Positions 36,341-44,574 of a DNA stretch of 64,000 nt are shown in pieces. The stretch lies in assembly GCA_025358355.1 (NCBI GenBank), contig JANYJX010000095.1, forward strand, positions 1 through 64,000, written 5' to 3'. How positions within the stretch are numbered: the stretch's first letter is position 1; each line of letters starts with the position of its first letter. A model generated the notes under the pieces. It had not been told where the DNA came from and searched no databases. It saw only the letters and a program-made list of their open reading frames with translations. The stretch comes from Actinomycetes bacterium (lineage in GTDB: Bacteria > Actinomycetota > Thermoleophilia > Gaiellales > Gaiellaceae). The translations under genes and the position numbers were made by a program.

Positions 36341-38053
36341 TCAGCTGCGCCAGCGGTTCGTGATCGGTGGCCGCCAGTCGCGGCCGAACGCCTTCGGCCG
36401 CAGCTTCACGCCCGGAGGCGCCTGGCGGCGCTTGTACTCCGCGCGGTCGACGAGCGCCAGCGCGCGCTCCACGACAGCCGCGTCGAACTCCTCGAGCAGC
36501 TCCTCCCGCGACCGATCCAGCTCGACGTACGCCGCGAGCACCGGATCGAGGACGGCGTACGGCGGCAACGAATCCTCGTCCAGCTGCTGGTCGCGCAGCT
36601 CCGCACTCGGCGCGCGCTCGATCGTCGAGACGGGAATCAGATCGCGACCCGCCCGCTCGTTCAGGTACCGCGACAGCCGCCACACGTCAGTCTTGAGCAC
36701 GTCCTTCAGCAGCGAGAACCCGCCAACCATGTCGCCGTAGAGCGTCGAGTACCCCACCGCCAGCTCCGACTTGTTCCCCGTCGAGACCACGAGCCAGCCG
36801 TGCGTGTTCGAGAGCGCCATCAGCATCGTCCCGCGGATTCGCGCCTGGAGATTCTCGGCCGTCAACCCCGACGGCCCGCCGCCCGTTGGCTCGCGTAGCG
36901 CGTCCGCGAAGGAGCCGGCGATCGCCTCGATCGGCAGCTCGAAGAACTCGCAGCCGAGGCTCTCGGCAAGCACCCGAGCGTCCGAACGCGTCTCGGCAGA
37001 AGAGAAACGGGACGGCATCGACACGCAATGGACGTGCTCCAACCCGATCGCATCGACGGCCAGCGCCGCCGTGAGCGCCGAGTCGATCCCGCCGGAAACG
37101 CTGACCACGATGTCGTGGAACCCGTTCTTGACCGTGTAGTCGCGCAGGCCGAGAACGAGCGCCCGCCGCATCTGCTCGAGCTCCGGCTCGAACGGCGCAA
37201 CCCCCCCGACAGCGCGGTTCGCCGACGAGCGCGCCGCCGCCAGCACGACAGTCTCCACAGCAGGCGCACCGTCCCGCTCCCGGTCGAGAGCGCGCCGCCG
37301 CACATCTCGCAGCCGCCGCGCGATCGCATCCGTCGGGTCCAGGTCGACGACGAGCAGCGCCTCCTCGAACCCGGGCGCGCGCGCGACCACCTCGCCAGCG
37401 TCGTCCAGCACAACCGAGTGCCCGTCGAAGACGAGCTCGTCCTGCCCGCCGACGAGATTGCAGAACGCGAGGAAGCACGAGTTGTCCCTCGCACGGGTCA
37501 CGAGCATCTCCTCGCGCTCCTCCGCCTTGCCGACGTGGAACGGCGACGCCGAGAGGTTGACGAGCAGCTGCGCGCCGGCCAGTGCGAGATCTGTGGCCGG
37601 TGGCCCCGGCTCCCACACGTCCTCGCAGATCGTGATGCCAACGAGTACTTCGCCGAGCTGCAGCAGCACGAGATCGCGGCCGGGAGCGAAGTAGCGGTGC
37701 TCGTCGAAGACGCCGTAGTTCGGCAGATAGCGCTTGCGATAGACGCCACGCACGCCGCCATCGGCGAGGACCGCGCAGCAGTTGTGCAGGTCGCGCTCGA
37801 ACAGCGGGACACCAACGAGCGCGGTGATTCCCATGCACGCGCGCGCGATCTCGTCGAGCGACTCACGCGCCGCCGTGACGAACCCAGGGCGAAGCAGCAA
37901 ATCCTCTGGCGGATACCCGGTCACAGCCAGCTCCGGGAACACGATGAGGTCGGCGCCCTGGTCGCGCGCGGCGCCGAGCTGCGCGCCGATCCGCTCGCGA
38001 TTGCCATCGAGGTCGCCGACAACGGCATCCATCTGCGCCAACGCAAGCCTCAT
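36341..38053 (-). CDS. nadE: Glutamine-dependent NAD+ synthetase
   Basis: A 570-residue two-domain enzyme that amidates deamido-NAD+ with glutamine nitrogen. The N-terminal nitrilase-type glutaminase has catalytic E41 (VFPELAVTGY), K107 (YRKRYLPN) and C143 (ITICEDVW). The C-terminal ATP pyrophosphatase domain has the P-loop VSVSGGIDSALTAAL and SNTHGWLVVSTGNKSELAVGYSTLYGD. The C-terminal LDPVLAAYVELDR and NRAEYKRRQAPPG-like region completes the enzyme, including the family's KRRQ-PPGxK element. Length is normal. It is convergent with the glycosylase-Nudix gene and divergent from the next gene. Confidence 0.95.
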   Translation of the reverse strand: MRLALAQMDAVVGDLDGNRERIGAQLGAARDQGADLIVFPELAVTGYPPEDLLLRPGFVTAARESLDEIARACMGITALVGVPLFERDLHNCCAVLADGGVRGVYRKRYLPNYGVFDEHRYFAPGRDLVLLQLGEVLVGITICEDVWEPGPPATDLALAGAQLLVNLSASPFHVGKAEEREEMLVTRARDNSCFLAFCNLVGGQDELVFDGHSVVLDDAGEVVARAPGFEEALLVVDLDPTDAIARRLRDVRRRALDRERDGAPAVETVVLAAARSSANRAVGGVAPFEPELEQMRRALVLGLRDYTVKNGFHDIVVSVSGGIDSALTAALAVDAIGLEHVHCVSMPSRFSSAETRSDARVLAESLGCEFFELPIEAIAGSFADALREPTGGGPSGLTAENLQARIRGTMLMALSNTHGWLVVSTGNKSELAVGYSTLYGDMVGGFSLLKDVLKTDVWRLSRYLNERAGRDLIPVSTIERAPSAELRDQQLDEDSLPPYAVLDPVLAAYVELDRSREELLEEFDAAVVERALALVDRAEYKRRQAPPGVKLRPKAFGRDWRPPITNRWRS

Positions 38054-38130
38054 GCTGGCATCCTGCCGGAGTCGCGCGAGCCTAGCCGCCCGGTTGGTTT
38101 TCGCCTCAGAGTCACAAACCCAGTCTACGC

Positions 38131-38838
38131 ATGAGCAATCCGATCATCTTCATCCCCCGCAGGTTCCGCGGCCCGGCCGAGTCCGGGAACGGCGGCTACG
38201 TCTGCGGCCTGCTCGCCGCATTTGTCGAGGCCGATGCGGTCGAGGTGACGCTCCGCCAGCCGCCCCCGCTTGACCGGCCGCTCGTCGTTGCCGTCGAGCA
38301 CGGGCGCGCGCGTCTGCTCGACGGCGAGTTCTTGGTGGCCGAAGCCGTCACCGCTGACCTCGCTCTCGAGGCTCCCGCCGCCATCTCCTGGGACGATGCT
38401 CTCGCGGCGTCGGCGGACTACGTCGGCTTCGACGAGCACGCGTTCCCGGAGTGCTTCGTGTGCGGCCCCGCGCGCGAGGCGGGTGACGGTCTCCGGATCT
38501 TCGCCGGCCCTGTCGTTGGAGCGGAGGGCGTAGTCGCCGCACCGTGGATCGCCAGCGAGGTCTCGCCCGAGATCGTCTGGGCCGCGATCGACTGTCCCGG
38601 GGCGTTCGCAGTCGGCGTCAGCGCGAGAGGCGAGACAGTCCTCGGTCGGATGACCGCGCGCATCTTCCGTCTTCCGGGCGAAGGAGAGCGCTGCGTCTCG
38701 ATCGGCTGGACGGTGGGAGAAGACGGCCGGAAGCTCTACGCCGGCACGGCCCTTTTGTCGGAAGCGGGCGACGTTTTAGCTCTCGCTCGCCAAACCTGGA
38801 TCGTCCCGCGACCAGCCGGCGAAGAGATCACGTCGTAG
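38131..38838 (+). CDS. Hotdog-fold (thioesterase-like) hypothetical protein
   Basis: A 235-residue protein with two strand-rich halves. The second half (from PECFVCGPAREAGDGLRIFAGPV) has the form of acyl-CoA thioesterase-like hotdog domains, with APWIASEVSPEIVWAAIDCPGAFAVG as the long central helix. The cysteine motif ECFVCGP is common to this family. It may act on acyl-CoA, which would suit the neighbouring acyl-CoA synthetase. Function is inferred. The end overlaps the converging synthetase gene by 11 bases. Confidence 0.7.
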   Translation: MSNPIIFIPRRFRGPAESGNGGYVCGLLAAFVEADAVEVTLRQPPPLDRPLVVAVEHGRARLLDGEFLVAEAVTADLALEAPAAISWDDALAASADYVGFDEHAFPECFVCGPAREAGDGLRIFAGPVVGAEGVVAAPWIASEVSPEIVWAAIDCPGAFAVGVSARGETVLGRMTARIFRLPGEGERCVSIGWTVGEDGRKLYAGTALLSEAGDVLALARQTWIVPRPAGEEITS

Positions 38839-40750
38839 CGGCGCGAATCTCCTGCAGCGACTCCGGGTTCTCGAGCGTCGAGAGGTCGCCGGGATCGACG
38901 CCGAGGACGGTTGCGCGAATTGCGCGGCGCACGACTTTCGCCGTCCGCGTCTTCGGCAACGACGGGATGAAGACGACGCGCGCCGGCGCGAACGCCTTCC
39001 CAACCTCGGCCGCGATCGCCGCGGAGACCTCGCCCGCAGACGCGTTCCGCCCTGGCTTGAGCACGCAGAACAGCCACGGCACCTCACCCTTGACCTCGTG
39101 CGGCACGCCGATCGCCGCTGCTTCGGCAACCGCAGCGCAGTGCAGCGCCGCCGACTCGAGCTCCGCCGGCCCGATCCGCTTGCCCGCGATGTTGAGCGTG
39201 TCGTCGGAGCGCCCGTGCAGGAACCAGTAGCCGTCCGCATCAACAGACGCCCAGTCGCCGTGCGTCCACACGCCCGGAAACCGCGACCAGTACGTCGCGA
39301 GGTAGCGCTCCGGATCGCGCCAGATGCCACGCGTCATGCCCGGCCACGGCCGCTTGCAGACGAGCTCGCCGACCTCGCCCCGCAACGACTGCCCGTCCGG
39401 ATCGAAGACATCCATGTCGAGACCGAGCGCTGCGAAGCCGACCGACACCGGTTTCGTCGGCGCCAGCGGCGAGACCGCCAGGAAGCACGCGCCCACCTCG
39501 GTGCCGCCCGAGACGTTGACGATCGGGATCCGCCCGCCGCCGCAGACGTGCTCGTCGAGCCAGTCGTACGGCCCGCGATTCCACGGCTCGCCTGTGGTCG
39601 TCACGGTGCGCAGGCTCGAGAAGTCGGCGGTTGGATCGCCCTTCGGGATCAGCGCGCGAACTAGCGTCGGCGAGATGCCGAGCATCGTCACCCGCTCCTC
39701 TTCGGCGAGGCTCCAGATGCGATCGGCGGGCCAGTCGGGCGCACCTTCCACGAACACCGTCGCGGCACCGAGCGCGCCGGCGCCGACCACGATCCACGGC
39801 CCCATGATCCAGCCCATGTCCGTCGCGAACAGGACCCGGTCGCCGGCGCGGATGTCCGAGCCGTATGCGCATTCGCGCGCGATCGAGAGCAGGAAACCGC
39901 CGTGCACGTGCAGCGCGCCCTTTGGCAGGCCGGTTGTGCCCGAGGTGTAGGCGAGGAGATATGGGTGTTCGCTCTCGAGCTCCAGCGGCGGCATGACGCC
40001 GGGCTCGCCGGCGACCAGCTGGTCCCAGAACGCATCGCGCCCAGCGGTCATCGGGCAGTCGATTCCCAGGCGTCGCCAGACGACGACGTGCTCAACACTC
40101 GGCGCTTCCGCGAGCGCGTCGTCCGCGATCGTCTTCATCCCGACCGCGGCACCACGTCGCAGCGAGCCGTCGCAGGTGATCAGCACCCGCGCGCCTGCAT
40201 CCGCGAGTCGTGCAGCGACCGCGGGCGCGGCGAATCCGGAGAAGATCGGAACCTGAATCGCGCCGATGTGTGCGCACGCGTGCGACGCGATCGCGGTCTC
40301 GGGCGCCATCGGGAGATAGATCCCGACCGTGTCGCCAGGCTCGACGCCGAGTCCGACAAGCGCCTCGGCAAGACGCGTCGTCTCGCGCGACAGCTCGACC
40401 CACGAAAGCGAGCTTCGCGCTCCGTCCTCCGCGCGCCAAATCGCGGCTTCAGCATCCGGCCGCTCGCGAGCCCAGCGATGAACGCACGCCTCGGCGATAT
40501 TGACCCGGCCGCCGCCGAACCACGTAGCCCACTCGATCCCACGCGACGTATCGAGCGTCGTCTTCCAGTCAATGAAGAACGGGATGTCGAGATCGGCGCG
40601 AACGGCTCGCCAGAACCGATCCGGATCGTCGATCGAAACCGCGTGCAGCGAAGCGAAGTCGTCGCAGCCGAGCCCGTGCGCCAACCGCGTGACATTGGCG
40701 GTCTCGAGCTGCGCGTGGCTCGGCACCCAGGAATAGCCGGCGCCGATCAT
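38828..40750 (-). CDS. Acyl-CoA synthetase (AMP-forming, acetyl/propionyl-CoA synthetase-like)
   Basis: A 640-residue member of the acetyl-CoA synthetase family. Visible are LLAYTSGTTGLPKGALHVHGGF (ATP loop), NVSGGTEVGACFLAV, TRGIWRDPERYLATYWSRFPGVW and GRSDDTLNIAGKRIGPAELESA, plus the C-terminal TRTAKVVRRAIR with the acetylatable lysine region. The usual acetate-specific WWQTET block is replaced by NVSGGTE, so the substrate is probably not acetate. It is intact, unlike acsA at 23825. Its ATG lies immediately next to two palindromes shared with the divergent exporter operon. Confidence 0.9.
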   Translation of the reverse strand: MIGAGYSWVPSHAQLETANVTRLAHGLGCDDFASLHAVSIDDPDRFWRAVRADLDIPFFIDWKTTLDTSRGIEWATWFGGGRVNIAEACVHRWARERPDAEAAIWRAEDGARSSLSWVELSRETTRLAEALVGLGVEPGDTVGIYLPMAPETAIASHACAHIGAIQVPIFSGFAAPAVAARLADAGARVLITCDGSLRRGAAVGMKTIADDALAEAPSVEHVVVWRRLGIDCPMTAGRDAFWDQLVAGEPGVMPPLELESEHPYLLAYTSGTTGLPKGALHVHGGFLLSIARECAYGSDIRAGDRVLFATDMGWIMGPWIVVGAGALGAATVFVEGAPDWPADRIWSLAEEERVTMLGISPTLVRALIPKGDPTADFSSLRTVTTTGEPWNRGPYDWLDEHVCGGGRIPIVNVSGGTEVGACFLAVSPLAPTKPVSVGFAALGLDMDVFDPDGQSLRGEVGELVCKRPWPGMTRGIWRDPERYLATYWSRFPGVWTHGDWASVDADGYWFLHGRSDDTLNIAGKRIGPAELESAALHCAAVAEAAAIGVPHEVKGEVPWLFCVLKPGRNASAGEVSAAIAAEVGKAFAPARVVFIPSLPKTRTAKVVRRAIRATVLGVDPGDLSTLENPESLQEIRAATT

Positions 40751-40751
40751 T

Positions 40752-40781
40752 AGTTAGTATACACTAACTTAGTGCGCACTA
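40752..40781. promoter_or_regulatory. Two adjacent palindromic operators in a divergent promoter
   Basis: AGTTAGT-ATAC-ACTAACT at 40752-40769 is a perfect 7-4-7 inverted repeat. TAGTGCGCACTA at 40770-40781 is a perfect 12-base palindrome. Both lie between the acyl-CoA synthetase ATG and the exporter ATG and resemble TetR-family operator sites. The likely binder is the TetR protein encoded at 42260. TATACT inside the first arm, read on the minus strand, could be a -10 box for the synthetase. Confidence 0.65.
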
Positions 40782-40808
40782 GCATAGGGCGACGAAAGGG
40801 CGGATTGG

Positions 40809-42263
40809 ATGAGGGCTCGGATCTTGGCAGAGGAGAACCGGAAGTGGTGGACGCTCGCGTCGGTGGCGTTCGCGTTGTTCATGATCATGCTCGACAACAC
40901 GGTCGTGAACGTCGCGTTGCCGTCGATCAAGAAGGATCTCGGGATCAGCTTGAGCTCGCTCGAGTGGGTCGTTTCCGGCTATGCGCTGTCGTTCGCGGTT
41001 TTCATGTTGACCGGCGGCAAGCTCGCGGACATGTTCGGCCGCCGGCGGATCTTCGTCATCGGTCTGTTGATCTTCGCGCTCTCGTCGCTCGCGTGCGGGC
41101 TCGCGACCGGCGCTGCCTTCCTGATCATCGCGCGGGTCATCCAGGGAGTCGGCGCGGCGCTGATGCTGCCTGCGACGCTCTCGATCATCACCGCCACCTT
41201 CCCGCCCAAGGAGCGCGGCACCGCGCTCGGCATCTGGGCTGGCGTTTCGGCACTGGCGCTCGCCATCGGGCCGCTCGTCGGCGGGCTGATCTCCGAGCAC
41301 ATCGGCTGGAACTGGATCTTCTACATCAACGTCCCGGTCGGCTTCATCGGCATCGCTGCGGCCCTGCTCGTGATCCGGGAATCGAAGGACACCTCGCACG
41401 AGCAGCGCCTCGATGCGCCCGGCCTGCTCACTTCGGGCGTAGCGTTCTTCGCGTTCGTCTTCACGCTGATCGAATCGAGCCGGTTCGGCTGGACCTCAGC
41501 GACGACGCTCGGGCTGTTCGCACTCGGCGCGCTCGGCATCGCGGCGTTCGTCGCCGTCGAGTCGAAGCAGCGCCTGCCGATGTTCGATCTCGCGCTCTTC
41601 CGCAATGCGACGTTCGTCGGTGCAAACGTCGTCGCGCTGCTCGTGACGCTCGCGATGTTCGGCGTCTTCTTCTACATCTCGCTCTACATGCAGGACATTC
41701 GCCATTACTCGGCGACGCGCGCCGGCGCGACGTTCCTGCCCATGACGCTGCTGATCATCTTCGTCGCGCCGATCGCCGGTCGCTTCTCGGACCGCCTCGG
41801 CTCGCGCGGCCTGATGACGGCTGGTATGAGCTTGACGGGGATCTCGCTGCTCGTCTTCGCCCAGCTCGAGCCGCACTCGTCGTTCTGGGTGATGTTGCCT
41901 GCGCTCATCGTCGGCGGTGCGGGAATGGCTCTTGTGATGACGCCCATGACCGCCGCCGCGATGAGCGCCGTTCCGGTCGACAAGGCCGGCGTCGGCTCGG
42001 GGATGCTGAACACGTTCCGCCAGGTCGGCGGCGCGCTCGGGATCGCGGTGATGGGAGCGATCCTCTCGAACCGCCAGGCAGCGGAGCTTCACGCGGGCGC
42101 GACGCGCGTCGAGGCGTTCATGTCGGGACTCCATGCCGCGCTCTACGTCGGCGCCGGTGTGGCCTTCGGAGCTGCGCTCGTCGCCGCGGTCATGGTTCGC
42201 AGCCATGCGATAGGCCAGACGGCTCCGCGTGACATCGCCGTCGTGGCCGAGGAAGCCGCGTGA
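40809..42263 (+). CDS. DHA2-family MFS drug exporter (EmrB/QacA type)
   Basis: A 484-residue transporter with 14 hydrophobic segments. MIMLDNTVVNVALPSIKKDL is motif D1 of the 14-TMS drug:H+ antiporters. GGKLADMFGRRRIFVIG is motif A, IARVIQGVGAALMLPATLSII motif B, and GIWAGVSALALAIGPLVGG motif C. It should export hydrophobic or cationic compounds using proton flow. It overlaps the TetR gene by 4 bases, which implies self-regulated efflux. ATG 40809 follows the two palindromes and a weak SD. Confidence 0.92.
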   Translation: MRARILAEENRKWWTLASVAFALFMIMLDNTVVNVALPSIKKDLGISLSSLEWVVSGYALSFAVFMLTGGKLADMFGRRRIFVIGLLIFALSSLACGLATGAAFLIIARVIQGVGAALMLPATLSIITATFPPKERGTALGIWAGVSALALAIGPLVGGLISEHIGWNWIFYINVPVGFIGIAAALLVIRESKDTSHEQRLDAPGLLTSGVAFFAFVFTLIESSRFGWTSATTLGLFALGALGIAAFVAVESKQRLPMFDLALFRNATFVGANVVALLVTLAMFGVFFYISLYMQDIRHYSATRAGATFLPMTLLIIFVAPIAGRFSDRLGSRGLMTAGMSLTGISLLVFAQLEPHSSFWVMLPALIVGGAGMALVMTPMTAAAMSAVPVDKAGVGSGMLNTFRQVGGALGIAVMGAILSNRQAAELHAGATRVEAFMSGLHAALYVGAGVAFGAALVAAVMVRSHAIGQTAPRDIAVVAEEAA

Positions 42264-42856
42264 AACCTGCGGGAGCGCGGCTGCCGGCCGGCGAACGACG
42301 CTCATCGCTCGTCGACGCTGCGCTGCGCGTCTTCTCGACCGGCAGCTACAGCGGTGCGACGACGGCTCAGATCGCGCGAGAGGCAGGAGTCTCGGAGCCG
42401 ATCCTCTACCGTCATTTCGCCTCGAAGAAGGAGCTCTATTTCGCCTGCCTCGACGAGGCGTGGCGGCGGCTCGAGAGCCTGTTCGATGCGAAGGTCGCCG
42501 AGCTCGGCCCGGTCGAGGCGTGGCGAGCGCTCGGCCCGTCGGCGATGCGAGAGCTCAAGGAGCTGATGCCGATTCTCTGGTTGCAGGCGGTGACCGAGGC
42601 GGGCGAGGACGAGGAGATCCGCAGCTACGTCCGGCTCCACATGCGGCGGGTGCACGACTACTTCGCCGACGCGTTCAGGCTGGTTCAGGACGCGGGCGAG
42701 ATCCCGGCTGACCGCGACATAAACGCCGAGGCCTGGACCTTTATCGCCGGCAGCCTGCTCGCCGCTACGGCCGATCGCCTCGGCGGTCCGCTCACCGCCG
42801 ACGAGTTCGCTGCGATCAAGACGCAGCGACGCCGCTGGCTCTTCGGCACCGGCTGA
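42260..42856 (+). CDS. TetR family transcriptional repressor of the exporter
   Basis: A 198-residue TetR regulator. The HTH reads SLVDAALRVFSTGSYSGATTAQIAREAGVSEPILYRHFASKKELYFACL. The rest is an all-helical ligand-binding domain. GTG 42260 overlaps the exporter stop, so it is co-expressed and probably represses the exporter and perhaps the divergent acyl-CoA synthetase through the palindromes at 40752-40781. It is followed by a strong hairpin. Confidence 0.9.
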   Translation: MKPAGARLPAGERRSSLVDAALRVFSTGSYSGATTAQIAREAGVSEPILYRHFASKKELYFACLDEAWRRLESLFDAKVAELGPVEAWRALGPSAMRELKELMPILWLQAVTEAGEDEEIRSYVRLHMRRVHDYFADAFRLVQDAGEIPADRDINAEAWTFIAGSLLAATADRLGGPLTADEFAAIKTQRRRWLFGTG

Positions 42857-42873
42857 AGAACGACTCCAGAAAA

Positions 42874-42910
42874 GGAAACGTCCCCGGCTGCGGCTTCCGG
42901 GGACGTTTCC
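42874..42910 (+). terminator. Strong hairpin after the tetR gene
   Basis: GGAAACGTCCCCGG (42874-42887) pairs perfectly over 14 bases with CCGGGGACGTTTCC (42897-42910) across a 9-base loop. It begins 18 bases after the tetR stop. An A run precedes it, so it might also work for minus-strand transcripts. Confidence 0.85.
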
Positions 42911-43138
42911 AACGAGGCGGTGTGCTGACTTCCGAGAGAGTGCAGTCCGTGACTCTGCGGCCCAACCACGTACTCCGGTCTCTCTGTGATGCCTGCCCCG
43001 CCTCCCGCATCGGTCTGGCGTTGACCAGTGCGAGGTTCGTGTCGCCGACACTAAAGGCCATGTCTTAAAAAGTCAAGTAGCTCAGTCAAGTGATTTGCGA
43101 TATCTTGCACTTCACTATGGGGCGGCGGGGGCATCGCG
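42911..43138. promoter_or_regulatory. Noncoding region and probable promoter of the XRE-TPR gene, with direct repeats
   Basis: A 228-base gap without a credible ORF. Its AT-rich right half reads TCTTAAAAAGTCAAGTAG and then CTCAGTCAAGTGATTTGCGA TATCTT. AGTCAAGT occurs twice, at 43071-43078 and 43084-43091, 13 bases apart. TATCTT (about 43101) could be a -10 box. Such tandem octamers could be the binding site for the XRE protein (autoregulation). The left half shows no recognisable element. Confidence 0.45.
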
Positions 43139-44476
43139 ATGACTGACCTGATCCCTGGGGTCGGCGCGGATTCGGCCAATAAGTCGATGGGAATCCGCCT
43201 TCGCACGCTCCGCGTCACCGCTGGATTGACCCAAACCGAGCTTGCGGGCGACCGTTGCTCGAAGGAGTACGTCAGCCAGATCGAGCGTGGCAAGACCCGC
43301 CCGACGGCCGAGACGATCGAGTGGCTTGCGGCCCGTCTCGACATCGCACCTTCGTTCCTCGAGACAGGCGTCTCGACGGATGTGCGCAACCGGCTCGAGG
43401 CGACGCTTGCGCGCGCGGAGGCGCTCAGCGAGGCGCATCGGTTCGACGAAGCTGCCGCGGCCTTTGCGGACACGAGGGATGAGGTCGGCTCCTCGGGCAG
43501 CATCGAGCTCGAGGTTCGGGCGCTCTCCGGTGAGGCGTGGGCGCGGATGGAGCTCGGTGAGGTCCGCAAGGCGATCTCGCTGCTCCAGCGCGCGCATCTT
43601 GCCGTTGAGGCGCCGGAGTTCAACGATGTCGATCGGGCGGACATCCTCTTCCGGCTCGGCGTCAGCCGCTACAAGCTCGCGAGCATTGCGACCGCGGTTG
43701 GGCTCCTCGACCAAGCGTTGACGTTGGCCGAGCGCTCGGAGCTTCCCTGCGATCTGCTTCGCGCGGACATTCTCGGCTGGCGCTCGCGTTGTCGCCGCCA
43801 CCAGCGTGACTTCGAGGCTGCGCGCGAGGATGTCGAGCGCGCGCTTGAGCTTGCGCAGGCGATGGACGATCGCCGCGCGATCGCGAACGCGTACTACCAG
43901 GCCTCCCTCGTGACCGAGCGGATGGGCCATTCGATCGCGTCGCGCAACTACGCGCAGCGGGCGAAGGCGCTCTACGAGGAGCTGAACGATCGGCGTGCAG
44001 TCGGCCGGTTGACGCAGAACCTCGGCGGGCTTCACCTTCTTCTTGGCAAGCCGACCGAGGCGATCGAGCAGCTCAAGGCTGCGTTCACGATCGCCGTCGA
44101 ATCGGACTCCAAGCCGGATGCTGCACAGGCACTCGGCAACCTCGGGACGGTCCATCTTCATCTCGAGGAATTCGACGCGGCCGACGACTATGCGCGGCGC
44201 GCGCTCGAGCTGTTCGAAGACCGCGAGGACTATCTTCAAGAAATCGGCCAGGCGCATGTTGTGCTCGGGCGTTCACTGATGGAGCGCGAGCGGCTGGACG
44301 AGGCGGGGGAGTGCTTCAGGGCTGCCGACTCAAGTTTTGAGCGACTTGGGTCGATCAGCTACAGAGCGGGGGCGTGGGTCGCGTTGGGTGACCTTGCGAG
44401 TCGTCGTGGGGACGACCGTGAGGCGGCGCGGCTGTATCGCAATGCGGCGGCGACGCTGCAAGACATCCGCTTCTAG
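43139..44476 (+). CDS. XRE-type helix-turn-helix regulator with TPR repeats (RRNPP-like architecture)
   Basis: A 445-residue protein. Residues ~17-75 form an HTH_3 domain: MGIRLRTLRVTAGLTQTELAGDRCSKEYVSQIERGKTRPTAETIEWLAARLDI. The rest (about 80-440) is a run of tetratricopeptide helices, for example RAIANAYYQASLVTERMGHSIASRNYAQRAKALYEELND and AQALGNLGTVHLHLEEFDAADDYARRALELFED. HTH plus TPR is the layout of peptide-sensing RRNPP regulators (PlcR, Rgg, Rap relatives), though many HTH-TPR proteins have no known peptide. A 15-codon ORF with an excellent ribosome binding site begins 17 bases after its stop. Confidence 0.88.
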   Translation: MTDLIPGVGADSANKSMGIRLRTLRVTAGLTQTELAGDRCSKEYVSQIERGKTRPTAETIEWLAARLDIAPSFLETGVSTDVRNRLEATLARAEALSEAHRFDEAAAAFADTRDEVGSSGSIELEVRALSGEAWARMELGEVRKAISLLQRAHLAVEAPEFNDVDRADILFRLGVSRYKLASIATAVGLLDQALTLAERSELPCDLLRADILGWRSRCRRHQRDFEAAREDVERALELAQAMDDRRAIANAYYQASLVTERMGHSIASRNYAQRAKALYEELNDRRAVGRLTQNLGGLHLLLGKPTEAIEQLKAAFTIAVESDSKPDAAQALGNLGTVHLHLEEFDAADDYARRALELFEDREDYLQEIGQAHVVLGRSLMERERLDEAGECFRAADSSFERLGSISYRAGAWVALGDLASRRGDDREAARLYRNAAATLQDIRF

Positions 44477-44492
44477 GAAGGAGGCTCCCCAT

Positions 44493-44540
44493 ATGAAGGC
44501 TCGCCTGATCCTTCATCGCAGTTGGACCGACGGCCACTAG
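44493..44540 (+). CDS. 15-residue micropeptide ORF downstream of the XRE-TPR regulator
   Basis: ATG 44493 to TAG 44540 encodes MKARLILHRSWTDGH. AAGGAGG at 44478-44484 is a full-strength Shine-Dalgarno with 8-base spacing, better than for most genes in the window. Too short for ORF tools, and without a secretion signal, it lies 16 bases after the HTH-TPR gene and 34 bases before a lipoprotein gene. Regulators of this architecture often have tiny cognate peptides just downstream, so it may be a signalling peptide. It could instead be a leader ORF for translation of the next gene. No homologue could be checked. Confidence 0.5.
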   Translation: MKARLILHRSWTDGH

Positions 44541-44574
44541 CCGCCGAGAGAGCTGTGGCTAGACTCGGGCGCGG

